A stretch of 64,000 bases of DNA from Hordeum vulgare subsp. vulgare (GCF_904849725.1 NC_058518.1:411687081-411751080); one strand, 5' to 3'. Counted from the first letter of the stretch, positions 11,113-24,186 are shown. Notes: generated from the letters alone by a model not told the origin. Numbers and translations: made by a program.

Positions 11113-14100
11113 CTATTGGAAAAGCATCGGAGTCCAATTTCTTACCGAAACAGATACATCTTTGTTTTCAAGGTCTGAAATAGGCTGAAAAACATCCCTT
11201 ATGTACTCCTCTGAAGTTATGACATTGATGATATTGGTCTCAACATTTATGGGAGTACCAGAGATGTAATGCTTGATTCTTTGCCCATTTACCACTCTAG
11301 GAAAATTTCCTTCCGTGTTATTGATTTTGATGGCACCGGAACGATATACTTCCTCGACAACATAGGGACCTTCCCATTTAGAGAGAAGCTTGCCTGGAAA
11401 GAATCTCAAACGATAATTGTATAGCAAGACATAATCACCTACATTGAACTCTCGTTTCTGTATTCGTTTGTCGTGCCATCTCTTAACCTTTTCCTTGAAC
11501 AACCTGGCATTCTCGTATGCCTGGGCTCTCCATTCATCTAACGAGCTGATATCAAACAACCGCTTCTCACCTGCAAGTTTGAAATCAAAGTTGAGCTCTT
11601 TGATTGCGCAATAAGCTTTGTGTTCCAGCTCAAGAGGTAAATGGCAGGCCTTACCGTAAACCATTTTATACGGTGACATGCCCATGGGATTCTTATAAGC
11701 AGTCCTATAAGCCCATAGTGCATCGTCAAGTTTGCTAGACCAGTTCTTTCAAGATCTATTGACGGTCTTTTGTAAGATCAACTTGATCTCCCTATTACTC
11801 AACTCCACTTGACCACTAGACTGAGGATGATAAGGAGATGCAACTCTATGGTTGACATCATACTTAGCTAGCATGTTACGGAAAACACCATGAATGAAGT
11901 GTGAACCGCCATCAGTCATCAAGTATCTAGGGACTCCAAATCTTCGGAATATGACTTCTTTAAGCATCTTAATAGAGGTGTGGTGATCAGCATTTTTAGT
12001 GGTGATAGCTTCTACCCACTTAGTGTCGTAATCCACAGCAACTAAGATGTGAGTGTACCCATTGGAACTCGGGAAGGGTCCCATATAATCAAAGCCCCAG
12101 ACATCAAATGGTTCAATGACAAGTGAATAGTTCATAGGAATTTCCTGACGCTTACTGATGTTCCCTATCCTTTGGCATTCGTCACAAGACAAGACAAACT
12201 TACGGGCATCCTTGAAGAGAGTGGGCCAATAGAAACCTGATTGTAGTACCTTATGGGCAGTTCTATCTCCAGCATGGTGTCCTCCGTAGGCTTCGGAATG
12301 ACACTTCTACAGGATCTATCCATGTTCATGTTCAGGCACACAACATCTAATAACACCATCTACTCCTTCCTTATAAAGGTGAGGATCATCCCAAAAGTAA
12401 TGTCTCAAATCAAAGAAGAATTTCTTCTTTTGCTGATAGGTGAAACAGGGTGGTATGTATTTGGCTATGATATAGTTTGCATAATCGGCATACCACGGTG
12501 CACTAAGTGAAGTACGGATGACATTTAGTTGCTCATCAGGAAAGCTGTCATCAATAGGTAGTGGGTCATCAAGGACATTCTCTAGCCTAGACAAGTTATC
12601 TGCTACGGGGTTATCAGCACCCTTTCGGTCAACGACGTGCAAATCAAATTCTTGTAGCAGGAGAACCCATCTGATAAGCCTAGGCTTAGCTTCCTTCTTC
12701 TCCATGAGGTACTTAATAGCACCATGATTAGAGTGAATAGTGACTTTGGAGTCAACTATGTAAGGTTTGAACTTTTCACATGCAAACACGAATGCTAAAA
12801 ATTCCTTCTCCGTAGTGGCATAGTTTCTTTGGGCACTGTCTAGAGTTTTACTAGCGTAGTGAATGACATTCAACTTCTTGTCAATTCTTTGTCCTAGAAC
12901 AGCAACAACAACATAATCACTAGCATCACACATGATTTCAAAGGGCAAGTTCCAGTCAGGTGGTTGAACAATAGGTGCAGTTATCAAAGCCTTCTTAAGT
13001 ATTTCGAAAGCTTCCTCACAATCCTCATCAAAAACAAAGGCAACATCCTTCTGCAAGAGGTTGGTAAGAGGCCTAGAAATCTTAGAGAAGTCTTTAATGA
13101 ACCTTCTATAGAAACTAGCATGACGTAAGAAACTTCGTATACCTCTGATATCTGTGGGGCAAGGCATTTTCTCAATTGCATCAACCTTAGCCTTATCAAC
13201 TTCAATGCCTCTCTCAGAAATTTTGTGTCCTAAGACGATACCTTCATTAACCATAAAGTGGCACTTCTCCCAATTCAAGACGAGGTTAGTTTCTTCGCAT
13301 CTCTGTAAGACTCGATCAAGGTTATTGAGGCAATCATCAAAGGAAGACCCATAAACGGAGAAGTCATCCATGAAAACCTCGACAATCTTTTCACAAAAGT
13401 GAGAGAATATAGCCATCATACATCTTTGGAAGGTGGCAGGTGCATTACATAAGCCAAAAGGCATACGTCTATAGGCAAAGGTACCGAAAGGGCAGGTGAA
13501 AGTGGTTTTCTCTTGATCAGATTGTGCAACAGGTATTTGCGAGAAACCTGAATAACCGTCTAGAAAGAAGAAGTGTGTGTGTTTTGATAGCCTTTCTAGC
13601 ATTTGGTCGATGAACGGCAAAGGATAATGATCTTTCCTGGTTGCCTTGTTCAGTTTCCGGAAGTCTATCACCATTCTATAGCCGGTAATAATCCTTTGTG
13701 GGATTAGTTCATTCTTATCATTAGGAACGACGGTGACACCTCCCTTCTTAGGTACACAATGTACTGGACTTTCCCAATCACTGTGAGCAATAGGATAAAT
13801 GATTCCTGCTTCCAGAAGCTTTAATATTTCTTTTCTAACGACCTCTTTCATCTTAGGATTTAATCTCCTTTGATGATCAGCAACTGGTTTAAAGTCAGGA
13901 TCGATTTTAATCTTGTGCTGACATAGAGTAGGACTAATACCCTTAAGATCATCAAGAGTATATCCAATAGCAGCGCGGTGCTTCCTCAGAGTTTTTATTA
14001 ACTTCTTCTCTTCGCGCTCTGAGAGGAGAGCACTAATAATGACAGGATATATCTCCTTCTCATCAAGATAAGCATACTTAAGAGTATCAGGCAACTGTTT

Positions 14101-15294
14101 AAGCTCGAACACAGGATCACCCTTTGGTGGGGGAGGATCCCCAAGAAGTTCAATAGGCAGATTATTCTTGAGAATAGGATATTGTTCTAAGACAATTTTA
14201 TCTATCTCATCTCTCTCCTCCATATGCATATCATTTTCATGCTCAAGAAGATATTGCTCTAAAGGATCCGTAGGAGGTACGGCAATAGAGGCAAGAGCAA
14301 TGATTTCATCCCTACCAGACAACTCTCTTTCATGGGTTTGTCTTCCAAATTTGGAGAAGTTAAATTCATGAGACATACCCTTGAAACTTACTGTGACAGT
14401 CTGCTTAATGCAATCAATATGAGCATTGACAGTGTTGAGAAAGGGTATACCAAATATGATGGGACAAAAGCTATGTTGTGCAGTACCAAGGACGAGGAAA
14501 TCAGTAGGATACTTCGTCTTACCACACAGGACTTCTACGTCTCTCACAATTCCCAGAGGGCAGATAGTGTCTCTATTAGCTCGCGTAATAGTGACATCAA
14601 TGGGTTCTAACTCAGCATGTGCAATCTCATCTTTGATTTCATCATATAGAGAACGGGGTATTGCACTAACACTAGCTCGCATATCACATAAACCATGGTA
14701 ACAGTGATCTCCTATCTTAACAGAAACAACTGGCAGGCCAACTACAGGTTCGTGTTTGTCTTTCTTGTGAGGTTTAGCAATTCTAGTGGAGTCCTCACAG
14801 AATTTGATAACATGCCAGTCTATGTCTTCGGCTAAGAGATCTTTGATAATAGCAATACTAGGTTCAACTCTAATCTCCTCAGGGGGTGCAAGTGGTCTAA
14901 TGTAACCCCTACGTATCACAGTTGGAGCTTTAGTATAATCCTTTATCCTAGCAGGGTATGGTGGTTTCTCAGTGTAAGCACAAGGAACAACAGGATCACT
15001 AAAAGCAATGACTTTCTCCTCAACTAGATTGGTTTTGGCTATGTTGCTTTCTACAGGAGGATGATATTTAAACCACTTCTCTTTGGGAAGATCAACATGA
15101 GCAGCAAAAGATTCACATAGAGAAATTACTATATCAGAGTCAAGTCCATACTTAGCACTAAAATCTCTAGAAGTTTTTGTCTCAACAAAAGATTTAACGC
15201 AATCAAACTGGAAATTCATACCTGACTCCTTACCTTCCTCCAGCTCCCAATCTTTAGCGTTTGATTCTCTCCAATAAATTCCACTTGTGATCAA
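11113..15294 (-). pseudogene. pol: Athila pol: protease, RT, RNase H, integrase, with in-frame stops
   Basis: One minus-strand frame from 15294 to 11113, with an unbroken first 992 codons. Protease is near residues 195-290, with the active-site motif reading D204-M-R-A-S instead of the D-x-G-A-S of relatives. RT follows with WESPVHCVPKKGG (507-519), D579 in LDGYSGF and catalytic FMDD (641-644). RNase H has CDASD at 789-793. TAG codons at 12313-12315 and nearby cut the frame before the integrase, whose zinc finger and DDE motifs ([23 protein letters not shown]) remain. Another stop, TGA, lies at 11746-11748, after which the C-terminal domain continues (YGKACHLPLELEHKAY, then KWEGPYVVEE). Enzymes of this type copy the RNA in the cytoplasmic particle and insert the DNA into chromosomes. 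This copy cannot make them as one protein. Confidence 0.9.
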
Positions 15295-15358
15295 TATCCT
15301 TCTTCATAAAAGAACCGGCACAAGAAGTGTCAAGCATGGTACGATCTTCATGAGAAAG

Positions 15359-15886
15359 TCAAGCATAAAAGTTTTGAGTGATGATTTCTTTCAAGAGCTC
15401 ATGATTGGGGCATGAATATAGCATTGATTTAAGCCTCCCCCAAGCTTGAGCTATGCTTTCCCTGTCACGAGGCCAAAAGTTATAAATAAAGTTCCGATCA
15501 CAACGTACTAAATGCATAGGATAGAACTTTTGATGAAATTCCAATTTCAACCGATTGTAGCCCCATGATCCAGTATCATCACATAGCCTATGCCATGTCA
15601 ACGCCTTATCCTTCAAAGATAAAGGAAAGACTTTCTTCTTTACCTCATCCTCGGGCAAACCTGCAAGCTTAAATAAACCACAAACTTCATCTACATAGAT
15701 TAGATGCAAGTCTGGATGTGAAGATCCATCTCCTGTGAAAGGATTAGCCAGCAATTTCTCAAGCATACCCGAAGGAATTTCATAAAAGATATTTTCACTA
15801 GGTACCTCAGGTTGAGGAGCAACTCCTCATGCTTCCGTTCGTGGTGAAGATACCCCGAACAAACTCCTCAAAGAAACAGTTTCCAT
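15359..15886 (-). pseudogene. gag: Athila gag, truncated
   Basis: The likely start is the ATG at 15884-15886, about 75 bases from the PBS. A TGA stop near 15826 is followed by an open stretch to 15359. The protein shows the retrotransposon gag core (LPEDEVKKKVFPLSLKDKAL; FHQKFYPM; CPNHELLKEIITQNFYA). It stops at a TGA at about 15356-15358, and the region up to pol at 15294 is out of frame. Athila gag is normally several hundred residues longer, so most of its C-terminal half, including any zinc knuckle, has been deleted. Confidence 0.75.
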
Positions 15887-15963
15887 AGTGATAAGTGACA
15901 ATAAATTTCAGCACAGTATATAAATGTTTCCTTACCAATTTCCACTTACCAAAGGCGCTTCAC

Positions 15964-15981
15964 TCCCCGGCAACGGCGCCA
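15964..15981 (-). other. Athila primer binding site
   Basis: On the minus strand TGGCGCCGTTGCCGGGGA, 11 bases inside the LTR end at 15993. This is the common PBS of cereal Athila-type elements. Confidence 0.9.
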
Positions 15982-15992
15982 GAAAAGAGTCT

Positions 15993-17085
15993 TGATGACC
16001 CACAAGTATAGGGGATCAATCGTAGTCCTTTCGATAAGTAAGAGTGTCGAACCCAACGAGGAGCAAAAGGCTCTGATAAACGGATTTCAGCAAGGTAATA
16101 ACTGCAAGTACTGAAAGTAGCGGTAACAAGTGATTGTGTAGCGAGGTGAAATGTAGGGAGCAAAAAGTAACAAGTAACAAGTAGTAGCAACGGTGCATCA
16201 AGTGGCCCAATCCCTTTTGTAGCAAGGGACAAGCCTGAACAAAGTCTTATAGGAGGAAAAACGCTCCCGAGGACACACGAAAATTTCTGTCATGCTAGTT
16301 TCATCATGTTCATAAGATTTGCGTTCGTTACTTTGATAGTTTGATATGTGGGTGGACCTGCGCTTGGGTACTGCCCTTACTTGGACAAGCATCCCACTTC
16401 TGATTAACCTCTCTCGCAAGCATCCGCAACTACAAAAGAAGAATTAAGACAAAGTCTAACCATTGCATTAAACTAGTGGATCCAAATCAGCCCCTCACGA
16501 AGCAACGCATAGACTGGGGTTTAAGCTTCTGTCACTCTAGCAACCCATCATCTACTTACTACTTCCCAATGCCTTCCTCTAGGCCCAAATATGGTGACGT
16601 GTTATGTAGTCGACGTTCACATAACACCACTAGAGGAAAAGACAGCATACATCATATCAAAATACCGAAACCACGAAAAAGCTCACGAATGTTTTTTTCC
16701 AGACCAAAACCCTTCATATAGCAAAAGAGGGGAGCTAATGGGCCGCCAGGCAGCCCACAAGCTTGCCCTGCCCCACCAGGGGGGTGGTGGCGGAGTGGGG
16801 TTTGTGGAGCCCTGGTTGCCCCCTCCGGTAGTTCTTTCGCCCAGTATTTTATATATATTCCAGAAAAAATCCACGTAACTTTTCAGGGCATTTGGAGATG
16901 TGCAGAATAGTGGACTAGGATTTTCTCCTTTTCCAGTCCAGAATTCCAGCTGCCTGAATTCTCCCTCTTCAAATAAACCTTGCAAAATAAGAGAGAAAAG
17001 GCATAAATATGGTACCACAAGTAATATAACATCCCAAAAAGCAATAAATATCAACATGAAAGCATGATGCAAAATGGACGTATCA
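15993..17085 (-). repeat. Athila LTR, second copy, with internal deletion
   Basis: 1093 bp, against 1531 bp in the copy at 7655. About 440 bp (the equivalent of 8321-8763) is missing at the junction CCGAAACCACG near 16670. It has a PBS on one side and a PPT on the other, so it is the shared middle LTR of a tandem structure. Confidence 0.9.
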
Positions 17086-18068
17086 ACACCCCCAAGCTTA
17101 GACCTCGCTTGTCCTCAAGCGAAAACCAAGTTCCATAAACATGTCCACATGTTGAGGGACGAAGGTGTCGATAAAACATAATACGGACATGAGGGCATCA
17201 TGATCACACATAGGACATCAATACATCATAAAGATTCTTATGGGAAAGTATCAATTCCTTCACAAAGCAAAGCATGAAGAAAAAACCTTACCGAGAAGTA
17301 ACCAACCATAATCCATGGTCATTGAAGCAATTGCAATTTATCACAACATCAGAAAGAGTCAAATAAGAGCTTGTAAGGCAAACCCACATACTCAATCATC
17401 TCTTTCGTTTTCCACAATTGTTACAACTCACGTGGTACGCATGGTGTCAAAGTTTCAACTGGATATAGAGGAAGATAGGGGCTTATAGTTTTGCCTCCCA
17501 ACGGTTTACCTCAAGGATAAAGTCAACAACAATAAAGCATGAGTCCTCAACCCCAAGTTGATATATGAATATAGATCTTTCCCAAGCATGTGACGGTAGC
17601 CAAGACAAAGGCAAAAAGGGAATTGGTGAAGATCACCATGACTCTTACAAGGGTAAAAAGTAAAGGTACAAGATAGGCCCTTCGCAGAGGGAAGCAGAGG
17701 TTGTCATGCTCTTTTGAGGTTTGAATGTGTGTCCTCTTAGTGCGGAGGAACGTCACTTTATATTGCCTCCTGTGATAAAGAACTTTATTATGAAGTCTGT
17801 CGCTTTTATGACTTCCTCATCACAGGTTCGTACAAAGCTTATTTTCCACACACTAATAGATCATACATATTAGAGAGCAATTTTTATTGCTTGCACCGAT
17901 GACAACTTACTTGAAGGATCTTATTCAATCCGTAGGTAGGTAAGGTGGACTCTCATGGCAAAACTGGGTTGGAGGTTTATGGATGCACAAGTAGTATCTC
18001 TACTTGGTGCGGGAGTTTTGGCTAATATGAGGTGGAAGCAATCGTCACATGCTAAGGGATCCCTAATC
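17086..18068 (-). repeat. Second, partial Athila internal segment (PPT and 3' UTR)
   Basis: A minus-strand PPT (AAGCTTGGGGG, 17089-17099) lies directly beside the LTR. About 270 bp follow that are absent beside the first LTR, then sequence matching 9186-9885. It ends at 18068 where LARD LTR sequence resumes. No coding region is left. Confidence 0.85.
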
Positions 18069-20932
18069 ATTAAACTACCTATCTATGCATTTTGAATGAG
18101 GTCGGAAATGACATATAGCATCTCCGAAACGACCTCACATGTTAATTTACAATTCTGTCCAGATCTGAACTAAAACATTTAATTAGTTGTTAAACAGCAA
18201 AACAAATAGGTTCACATGATTCTACGCGTCATTTCAAGCAATCTACACATAGAGAACATCTCCAACGGAGTTACGGTTCAAAAGATACAAGCACCGCAAG
18301 ATATGATGGCATGAATGCAATATGTGTGCAACGACGATCTTGAGCACTTCAAAACATACAACCAGCAAGAAAAAATGAAACTACACGAGATTCTAAGCAA
18401 GTTTCATATAGGACACGATCAAAATGGAGCTACGGTTCAAAAACTACGAGCAAAACAAAATATCACTACAATCTGCCAAAATCAGCCACATAGCATTTTC
18501 TACGCCCCACAACTACGAGCTACACAAACCCAATATGCTCAAGCAAGGCATGAGACGATAGAGGGCAAGAAGCACTAGAACCAACAGCTAACAACAACTC
18601 GCATGGCAGCAAGGATAACTAGGAAAAGAAGACACAAAATGGCATCTCACACACTATTTCAGACTTAGTGAAAATAATACTTCATGGAAGTGCAGTTTTT
18701 GATCTGAAGGCATATTGAAAGCATCAAAACCATAAGCTACAAGACTCCAAATGGCATGAAAATTCATAGCATACTAGATAAACACAAGGTCTACAACTAA
18801 CTCCATTGCACCAACCTCAAAAGAGCTACAGATCATAAGATAGAACCAAAACAAAACATCAACAAAATATAACAGATTCAGACTTAGAAATATTTCAGCA
18901 TCTCTAAAACATCACTATTTCTAGCAACTTCAGAGTAAGCAAACCACACCTAAACATGCATTTCTATTGCAATCAAAAATACCAGGGGCTAGAGTAAACA
19001 CCAAAGAACAACTCCCTAGTTGACAACTTAATCAAACGAAGCACGGAATAAATCCTACGAAAAAGACAAGACGGCAACATGGCAAAATATCGCGCGAACT
19101 AACTTGCTCAAAAGCTAAAACTAATTGCACAGAAAAATCCATAGGATTTTTCTACCCCGAAAACATATAAAATATGTGGGGTTGCACAACATTAATATTG
19201 CCACACGTAAATGCGAGATCATGTCCTAAGCACGGAAAATAAACTAGCGTCAAATCCCTACACACAAAAATACCAATGACCGCTCTAAAATACATGGCAA
19301 GAGGGTTCCTAAAACATGAACATTTCTACTATGGCATACGAGAAAAACGGTCTTGCGCGAAAAATAAATACGTGCGTCTATCCTATTGGAACAACACGTT
19401 AATCTTTGCATTCGGCATGCTACATCACGTCAAACAAATATGCAAGTTTTATAATCGGATTCTACGCGCAAAACTACACCAAAACCATATACAATGCGTC
19501 TTGAACCGACTTACGGTTTAAAAGTTACGGGGATTTTATTATACGTCTATTATCTGGAATTTATTAATTCCTAAAATTCCTAAATTATTTAAATGGGGCA
19601 AACTATTATAATGCTACACAGGAGGGAAAGGAGTGCCACCTCGGTGGGCCAGCGTGGAGGTGGACTCGGGTCGGTGGAGAGCACCGGCTAGGGCCGGCTG
19701 TTGAGGCGAGGTGGGCCTCGGGCGGATCGGCACAAGACGCTAGTCGGGCAAGGCAGGCGCTGCGAGGAAGCTGGGCTCCTCGATGTGACCCCGTCGTCCT
19801 CTTTTGCCAAAGTCATGGCGGCGCGGATCTAGCACTTGTTGCGGCTGGCGGCTCCGGCAAGAGCAAGGGGCGGCCAACGGGAGCGGGACCCACCAGATCT
19901 GGCCGCCGGCAGGGCTGTGGTCGACGCGGCGGTGCGAGCTAGCGACGAGCGAAGGACAGGGCTTCTAGGGCGGCGGCTAGCTACGGAGGACCCGGTAGCT
20001 CGCTGGCGGTGGGGCGAGGTCCGGCTGCCGGCGACCGGCGAGGAAGGCGCAGGGCACGGGCAGGAAGGAGGCGGCGCGCGCGGGAGACGGGGGCTGGCTC
20101 GGGGGCGCCTCCCCACGAGCTGGCGGCTGCCACGGGCCGAGAGGGCTCGAGATGGACCTGGAGGGCCGCGGCGGCGGGGTGGAGTCCAGGGGCCACGTGG
20201 CTGCCCCTGGTTGGCTGCGGGCGGCGGTTGCGGCGGCGCTGGGTCGATCTGGCGGCGACAAGTGGCGGCGGGTTGGTGGGAGGAGAGAGAGTGCGGGGGG
20301 ATAAGGTTAGGCACAGATTTCGAGGTGGAAGAAGAGGGTTGTCTAAAAATGGCATAGGAGGTCCTATTTATAGGCAAGGGAGGGCTAGGTTTAGCGAAAT
20401 TACGTTCCGGATCCAACCGTGTGGTTGGATTCGAACGATTCCGCACGCGGGAATGGGTAAGTGGCCGTGTAGTGTAGATATCCGGAGACGAGAGGGAAAC
20501 GGGCGACGTGGCAACGATTTTTAAAACACCGATAACCCTTCGACGGTAGACCGAATACGGTGCCGCTACGGTCGACCGCTCGGGTACCAGACGGACTCCG
20601 ATCGCGAAGAAACTTGACAGGCGGCCTTCCTATATTAAAATAACACCGCACGTCAAATCTCACCCCAAACAGAGAAAGTTTTCAACACACTTTTAAAAAC
20701 ATGATTCGAACGATGTCGCGGGCGCATGCATGTGCGGTCGGGCTCAGAACGGACAACGACGAGAACCGGCAACTAACAACGGATGCAAGTTTCAAAAACT
20801 GGCAGCAACAAGATGCCGATGCAATGCTGATGATGCGCATGATGCAATGATGATGCGACAAATAAAAATAACCACACGCCAAAAATGGAATAAAGGGGGA
20901 ATCATCTGGGGCGTCGGCATCGGGCTGTCACA
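18069..20932 (-). repeat. LARD 3' LTR, second part
   Basis: Collinear with 26232-29058 of the intact LTR and ending CGGGCTGTCACA. About 736 bp of LTR (equivalent to 25496-26231) are missing between this part and 7654. It includes a strongly GC-rich block at 19620-20290. Confidence 0.9.
20364..20373 (-). promoter_or_regulatory. TATA box in LARD 3' LTR
   Basis: On the minus strand GCCTATAAATAGG, a textbook plant TATA box, conserved at 28491-28500 in the other LTR. It lies roughly 560 bp from the LTR start and just upstream of the GC-rich block, which would then be the transcribed leader. Confidence 0.65.
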
Positions 20933-23900
20933 ACTCTCCTACATTACAAGAGGATCTCGCCCCGAGATCCAAGAATGAAAGGGGGAGAGGATGAGAAAGA
21001 AAATGAGGTAAAACTTAGTCACTTCTTTGACAAACGAGTGAAACCAACGATCTTTGAAGGTTGCAAAGCGATGAGGAACGATATGAGAAAGAAGCAAGAA
21101 TTCACGGAAAATTTCGGCAGCACTTCGATAGGAAAATGGGACAAAAAATTCGACAAGATGGAACAAATAGACAATATACATAACAAACAACTAAATAGAA
21201 CAAGGGAACACCATGAACTTGATAGAACAACATGATAGACCCAAAAGAGCAACATCACAAAGCCCCCGGAACAAGAGAATAGGAACTAACTCATACGGAA
21301 GAAGACAATGAAGAGAAGAATAACAACTACTATCTCAAATGAACTTGACAAGCACCCTTGCGAGAAAAATTGAACGGAGTTGTTGGAAAAACACAAAGAA
21401 AAGAACAAGACAGTTGTGGGCTTATGGAAACTTTTCAAACTAATGAAATGACAACCAGCCACTAACAGAAACAAGGATTGATTGGGAGAAACAAGATATG
21501 AACAATTTCTTACACCAAGAGGATGCCTTGAGAACTTGGATTAATGACAAGCACCATGATAGCAACAATCCATAGGAAAATCTTTAGGTGAAATCCAAAC
21601 CAAGATAGCTCAAAGAAGAACTCATGGGTTGAAAATATCTCATGATCATAGAATTGGTGGGTTTAATTATCTCATACTTGAAAGGCAATCTCTTCGAGGC
21701 TCCTACACTAACAAGAATGCTATAATACCACCTCAAAGGATAAAGGAAGAACAAAATGCACTTGGAAATGCAAGAGAAGCATACTTGAGGTTCTCCAGTA
21801 AGATTCTTGAAGAACACTTGAGAATGAATTGAAATCATGAGCCGCTCCGGAAGAAGAATTGAAATCTCTTGGAAGAAGGAAGAACAAGAATAAGAATTAT
21901 GTTATGCTCATCCTTCATCAAATTTAATTGATGACAAGCAACGGATTTAACATACAACTATTCTTATTGAAAGAAACTTGAAGAGAGAGATAGGTAAGCA
22001 CCACTTGAAGCATAATTGAAGGAAGCACCGGTAAGAATTCACAATTGAATGGGGATACCAAGAAATAATGGAGATACATGAGAATGAAGAGATCATGATC
22101 CACCTGAAAGAAAACTTGAACAAAGCACCGGAAAATCGAGAGACGAACGAAGAGACAACCATTGAGAAGAATTGAGGATGAAAGCTGAAAGTTGAGAACG
22201 AAGAATCTTCTGAAATGATGGCCTTCGGAGGAACGAGAAACAAAAAGAACTCAGAAATGCACCAGATTGCAAGAAAGGGATACTCATGATTGACAACAAA
22301 TCAAGATGATAACACAAGGTTGAAATGATGAATCTGCAAGAGAATGAACCAAGATTTGAGAGAAACACTCCTTTGAATTGCAAGCTGAGAATGATGACGA
22401 GAAACAACACCAAGAATAACTGAGACACTCCGGAATAAAGAAGAATGCAAGGTTGAGCCAAAGATGAGAATTAATTCAAATTGATCTTGAATAAGGAATA
22501 TGACTGATGAAAATCATACTTACATCATAGTTGAAAAGAATTAGAGATCTCCGGAAGATTACAAGAGCTATATAAGATCCTGGGAAAAACCTGTGGGTTA
22601 TGGGCCCACTGAAAGAAACCACCTTTGTAAAGATTGCTAGAACGAGAGATATTGCACCGGTATAAAGAAAATTAGATGAGGTTAGCACTTCGAAATAATG
22701 AAAGATCTGAAAACAAGAAACTCTGAGATATCTTCAATACTCCGGATGGAAAAGAGATGAATGAATAACAAGATAGGCTCATAAGAATTTCCAACATAGG
22801 AAAGAATTACAAGGACGAAAAGGATTTAATGAACACGAATAATTGAATTGAATTCACGAGAAAAATCATAAGAATGAATAACGATGAACAAGAAGCTCCT
22901 GAGAATCTTCACAACGAATCACCGGATAGGACACGGAAGAAAAGATAGCGAAGGCTATAAAGAAATGAAATGCACTTCGATGAAATCCAATCACTGAATA
23001 AAAGGGAGGGAGGGCGGGGAAAAACAAAGACAACTGGGACACATGAGATGAACTCCGGAATAAAATGAGAGAATGATCTGCAATATTGGAGAGGGTTGAA
23101 TTCACTTGAGGAGAAGCACACCGGTTGGAAAAGAATTAACATGACGACTCCGGTCGACACGAATTGATAAGACAATTGATTAAGCAAAAGGATTAACACT
23201 CTCATATGAATATGAGAACACTACTTAGAAAAGATCAGAAATCACCACTTGACATCGAAGCAACACGAATTACCATATTCCAACAAAAACAAGGATGCGG
23301 CTACAATTAGCCAGAACAAACTCATGAGAAAGATTTCGTCCGATATTTTCGTGGACAGGATCGCACGGGCTCGAACCTTACAGTAGCCATCAAGTGCAAG
23401 GCAGTGCACCCGACATACAAAGCATCCCCGAGTCGTAGCAACCTACAAGGACTCTTTAAGACACAACGAGAACCGTTGTAAGTCGACCGTCAACAAACGA
23501 ATCCACTAGATGTCGAACCCCAAACTAACATCATGTATTTGTTGGAAGATTGTCCTATAAGTAACTACTTGAATTCCCACCTAAGAATTCCCGAAATATC
23601 TGGTCATGCAATCTGGTACACGGATACAAGGAGTAATATCACATAGCTCCTATACTAACCTTTTACCTGTATCACATCCGTCAACACACAACCAGAATCT
23701 TGGACCTTCATCTACTACAGACCCTCGTGATCACAATGATACAGAGTATGGTAGTACTCCCGAACAATCAGCACCAGTACTGGGACATCGGGGTTATCTC
23801 GCCACTACTAGTATTGAAGCAATTACGAACATCCTTTGTCCTGAGATACTAAGAAATCTGAATGATAATGATGTGCTCGAGAATCCCCTGGAGCTCAACT

Positions 23901-24186
23901 CCGAAGAAGAAATCAAGTCAGACAGGACGCACCAAGATAGAACTTCGTCACATCGGCATCATATAGATTCCAAAAGTATCCGCGTGATCCTAAATTTTTT
24001 TTGAATGAGACGAGGAGTAGAACAAATTATTACGTCAAGATTCCTCACCAGAGCATAGAAGAGGAGAAAAAAGAATCCTACTCTCCGATATATAACTAGA
24101 CTCAAAGCAGTTTTTCACTAGACTAGACTCGGCCAAGTTCGATCAATCAAGGGGGCTCCTAGGTCGGTACTGCTCCGATACCAACT
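20933..24186 (-). other. LARD internal domain, non-coding
   Basis: 3254 bp without gag, protease, RT or integrase in any frame. The plus strand is purine-rich (many GAAGAA and TTGAAG motifs), so the transcribed strand is pyrimidine-rich. A short perfect stem (GGATCTCG/CGAGATCC, 20953-20971) lies beside the PPT side. LARD cores are known to be conserved without coding capacity, presumably for RNA packaging. Confidence 0.75.
24171..24184 (-). other. LARD primer binding site
   Basis: On the minus strand TTGGTATCGGAGCA follows the LTR end (…GTGACA). It resembles the initiator-Met tRNA PBS TGGTATCAGAGCA with one mismatch, and fixes this LTR as the 5' one. Confidence 0.75.

Larger units (their letters stand above)
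7655..18068 (-). mobile_element. Athila-lineage Gypsy element, rearranged as LTR-internal-LTR-partial internal
   Basis: From low to high coordinate: LTR (7655-9185), 3' UTR, third ORF, integrase, RNase H, RT, protease, gag, PBS (15964-15981), LTR (15993-17085), then a PPT and 3' UTR again (17086-18068). A single element should end at the second LTR. The extra PPT-side segment matches 9186-9885, so this is the remains of a tandem pair sharing an LTR, cut off at 18068. RT and integrase residues are Athila-like (FMDD, YGKACHLPLELEHKAY). The right edge joins LARD LTR sequence without a TSD. Confidence 0.85.

Noticed and set aside
18315..18578. Plus-strand frame repeated at 26478-26831
   Set aside because: It is LTR sequence antisense to the element. 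The frame differs in length between copies and no domain is recognisable.
19836..20524. Long open frames on both strands in the GC-rich block (also 28052-28432)
   Set aside because: They lie inside LARD LTRs. Frames differ between the two LTR copies and consist of Arg/Gly/Pro-rich composition typical of GC-rich non-coding DNA.
23606..24004. 132-codon plus-strand frame near the LARD PBS
   Set aside because: It has low-complexity composition, the wrong strand for the element and no recognisable motif. LARD cores are known to be non-coding.
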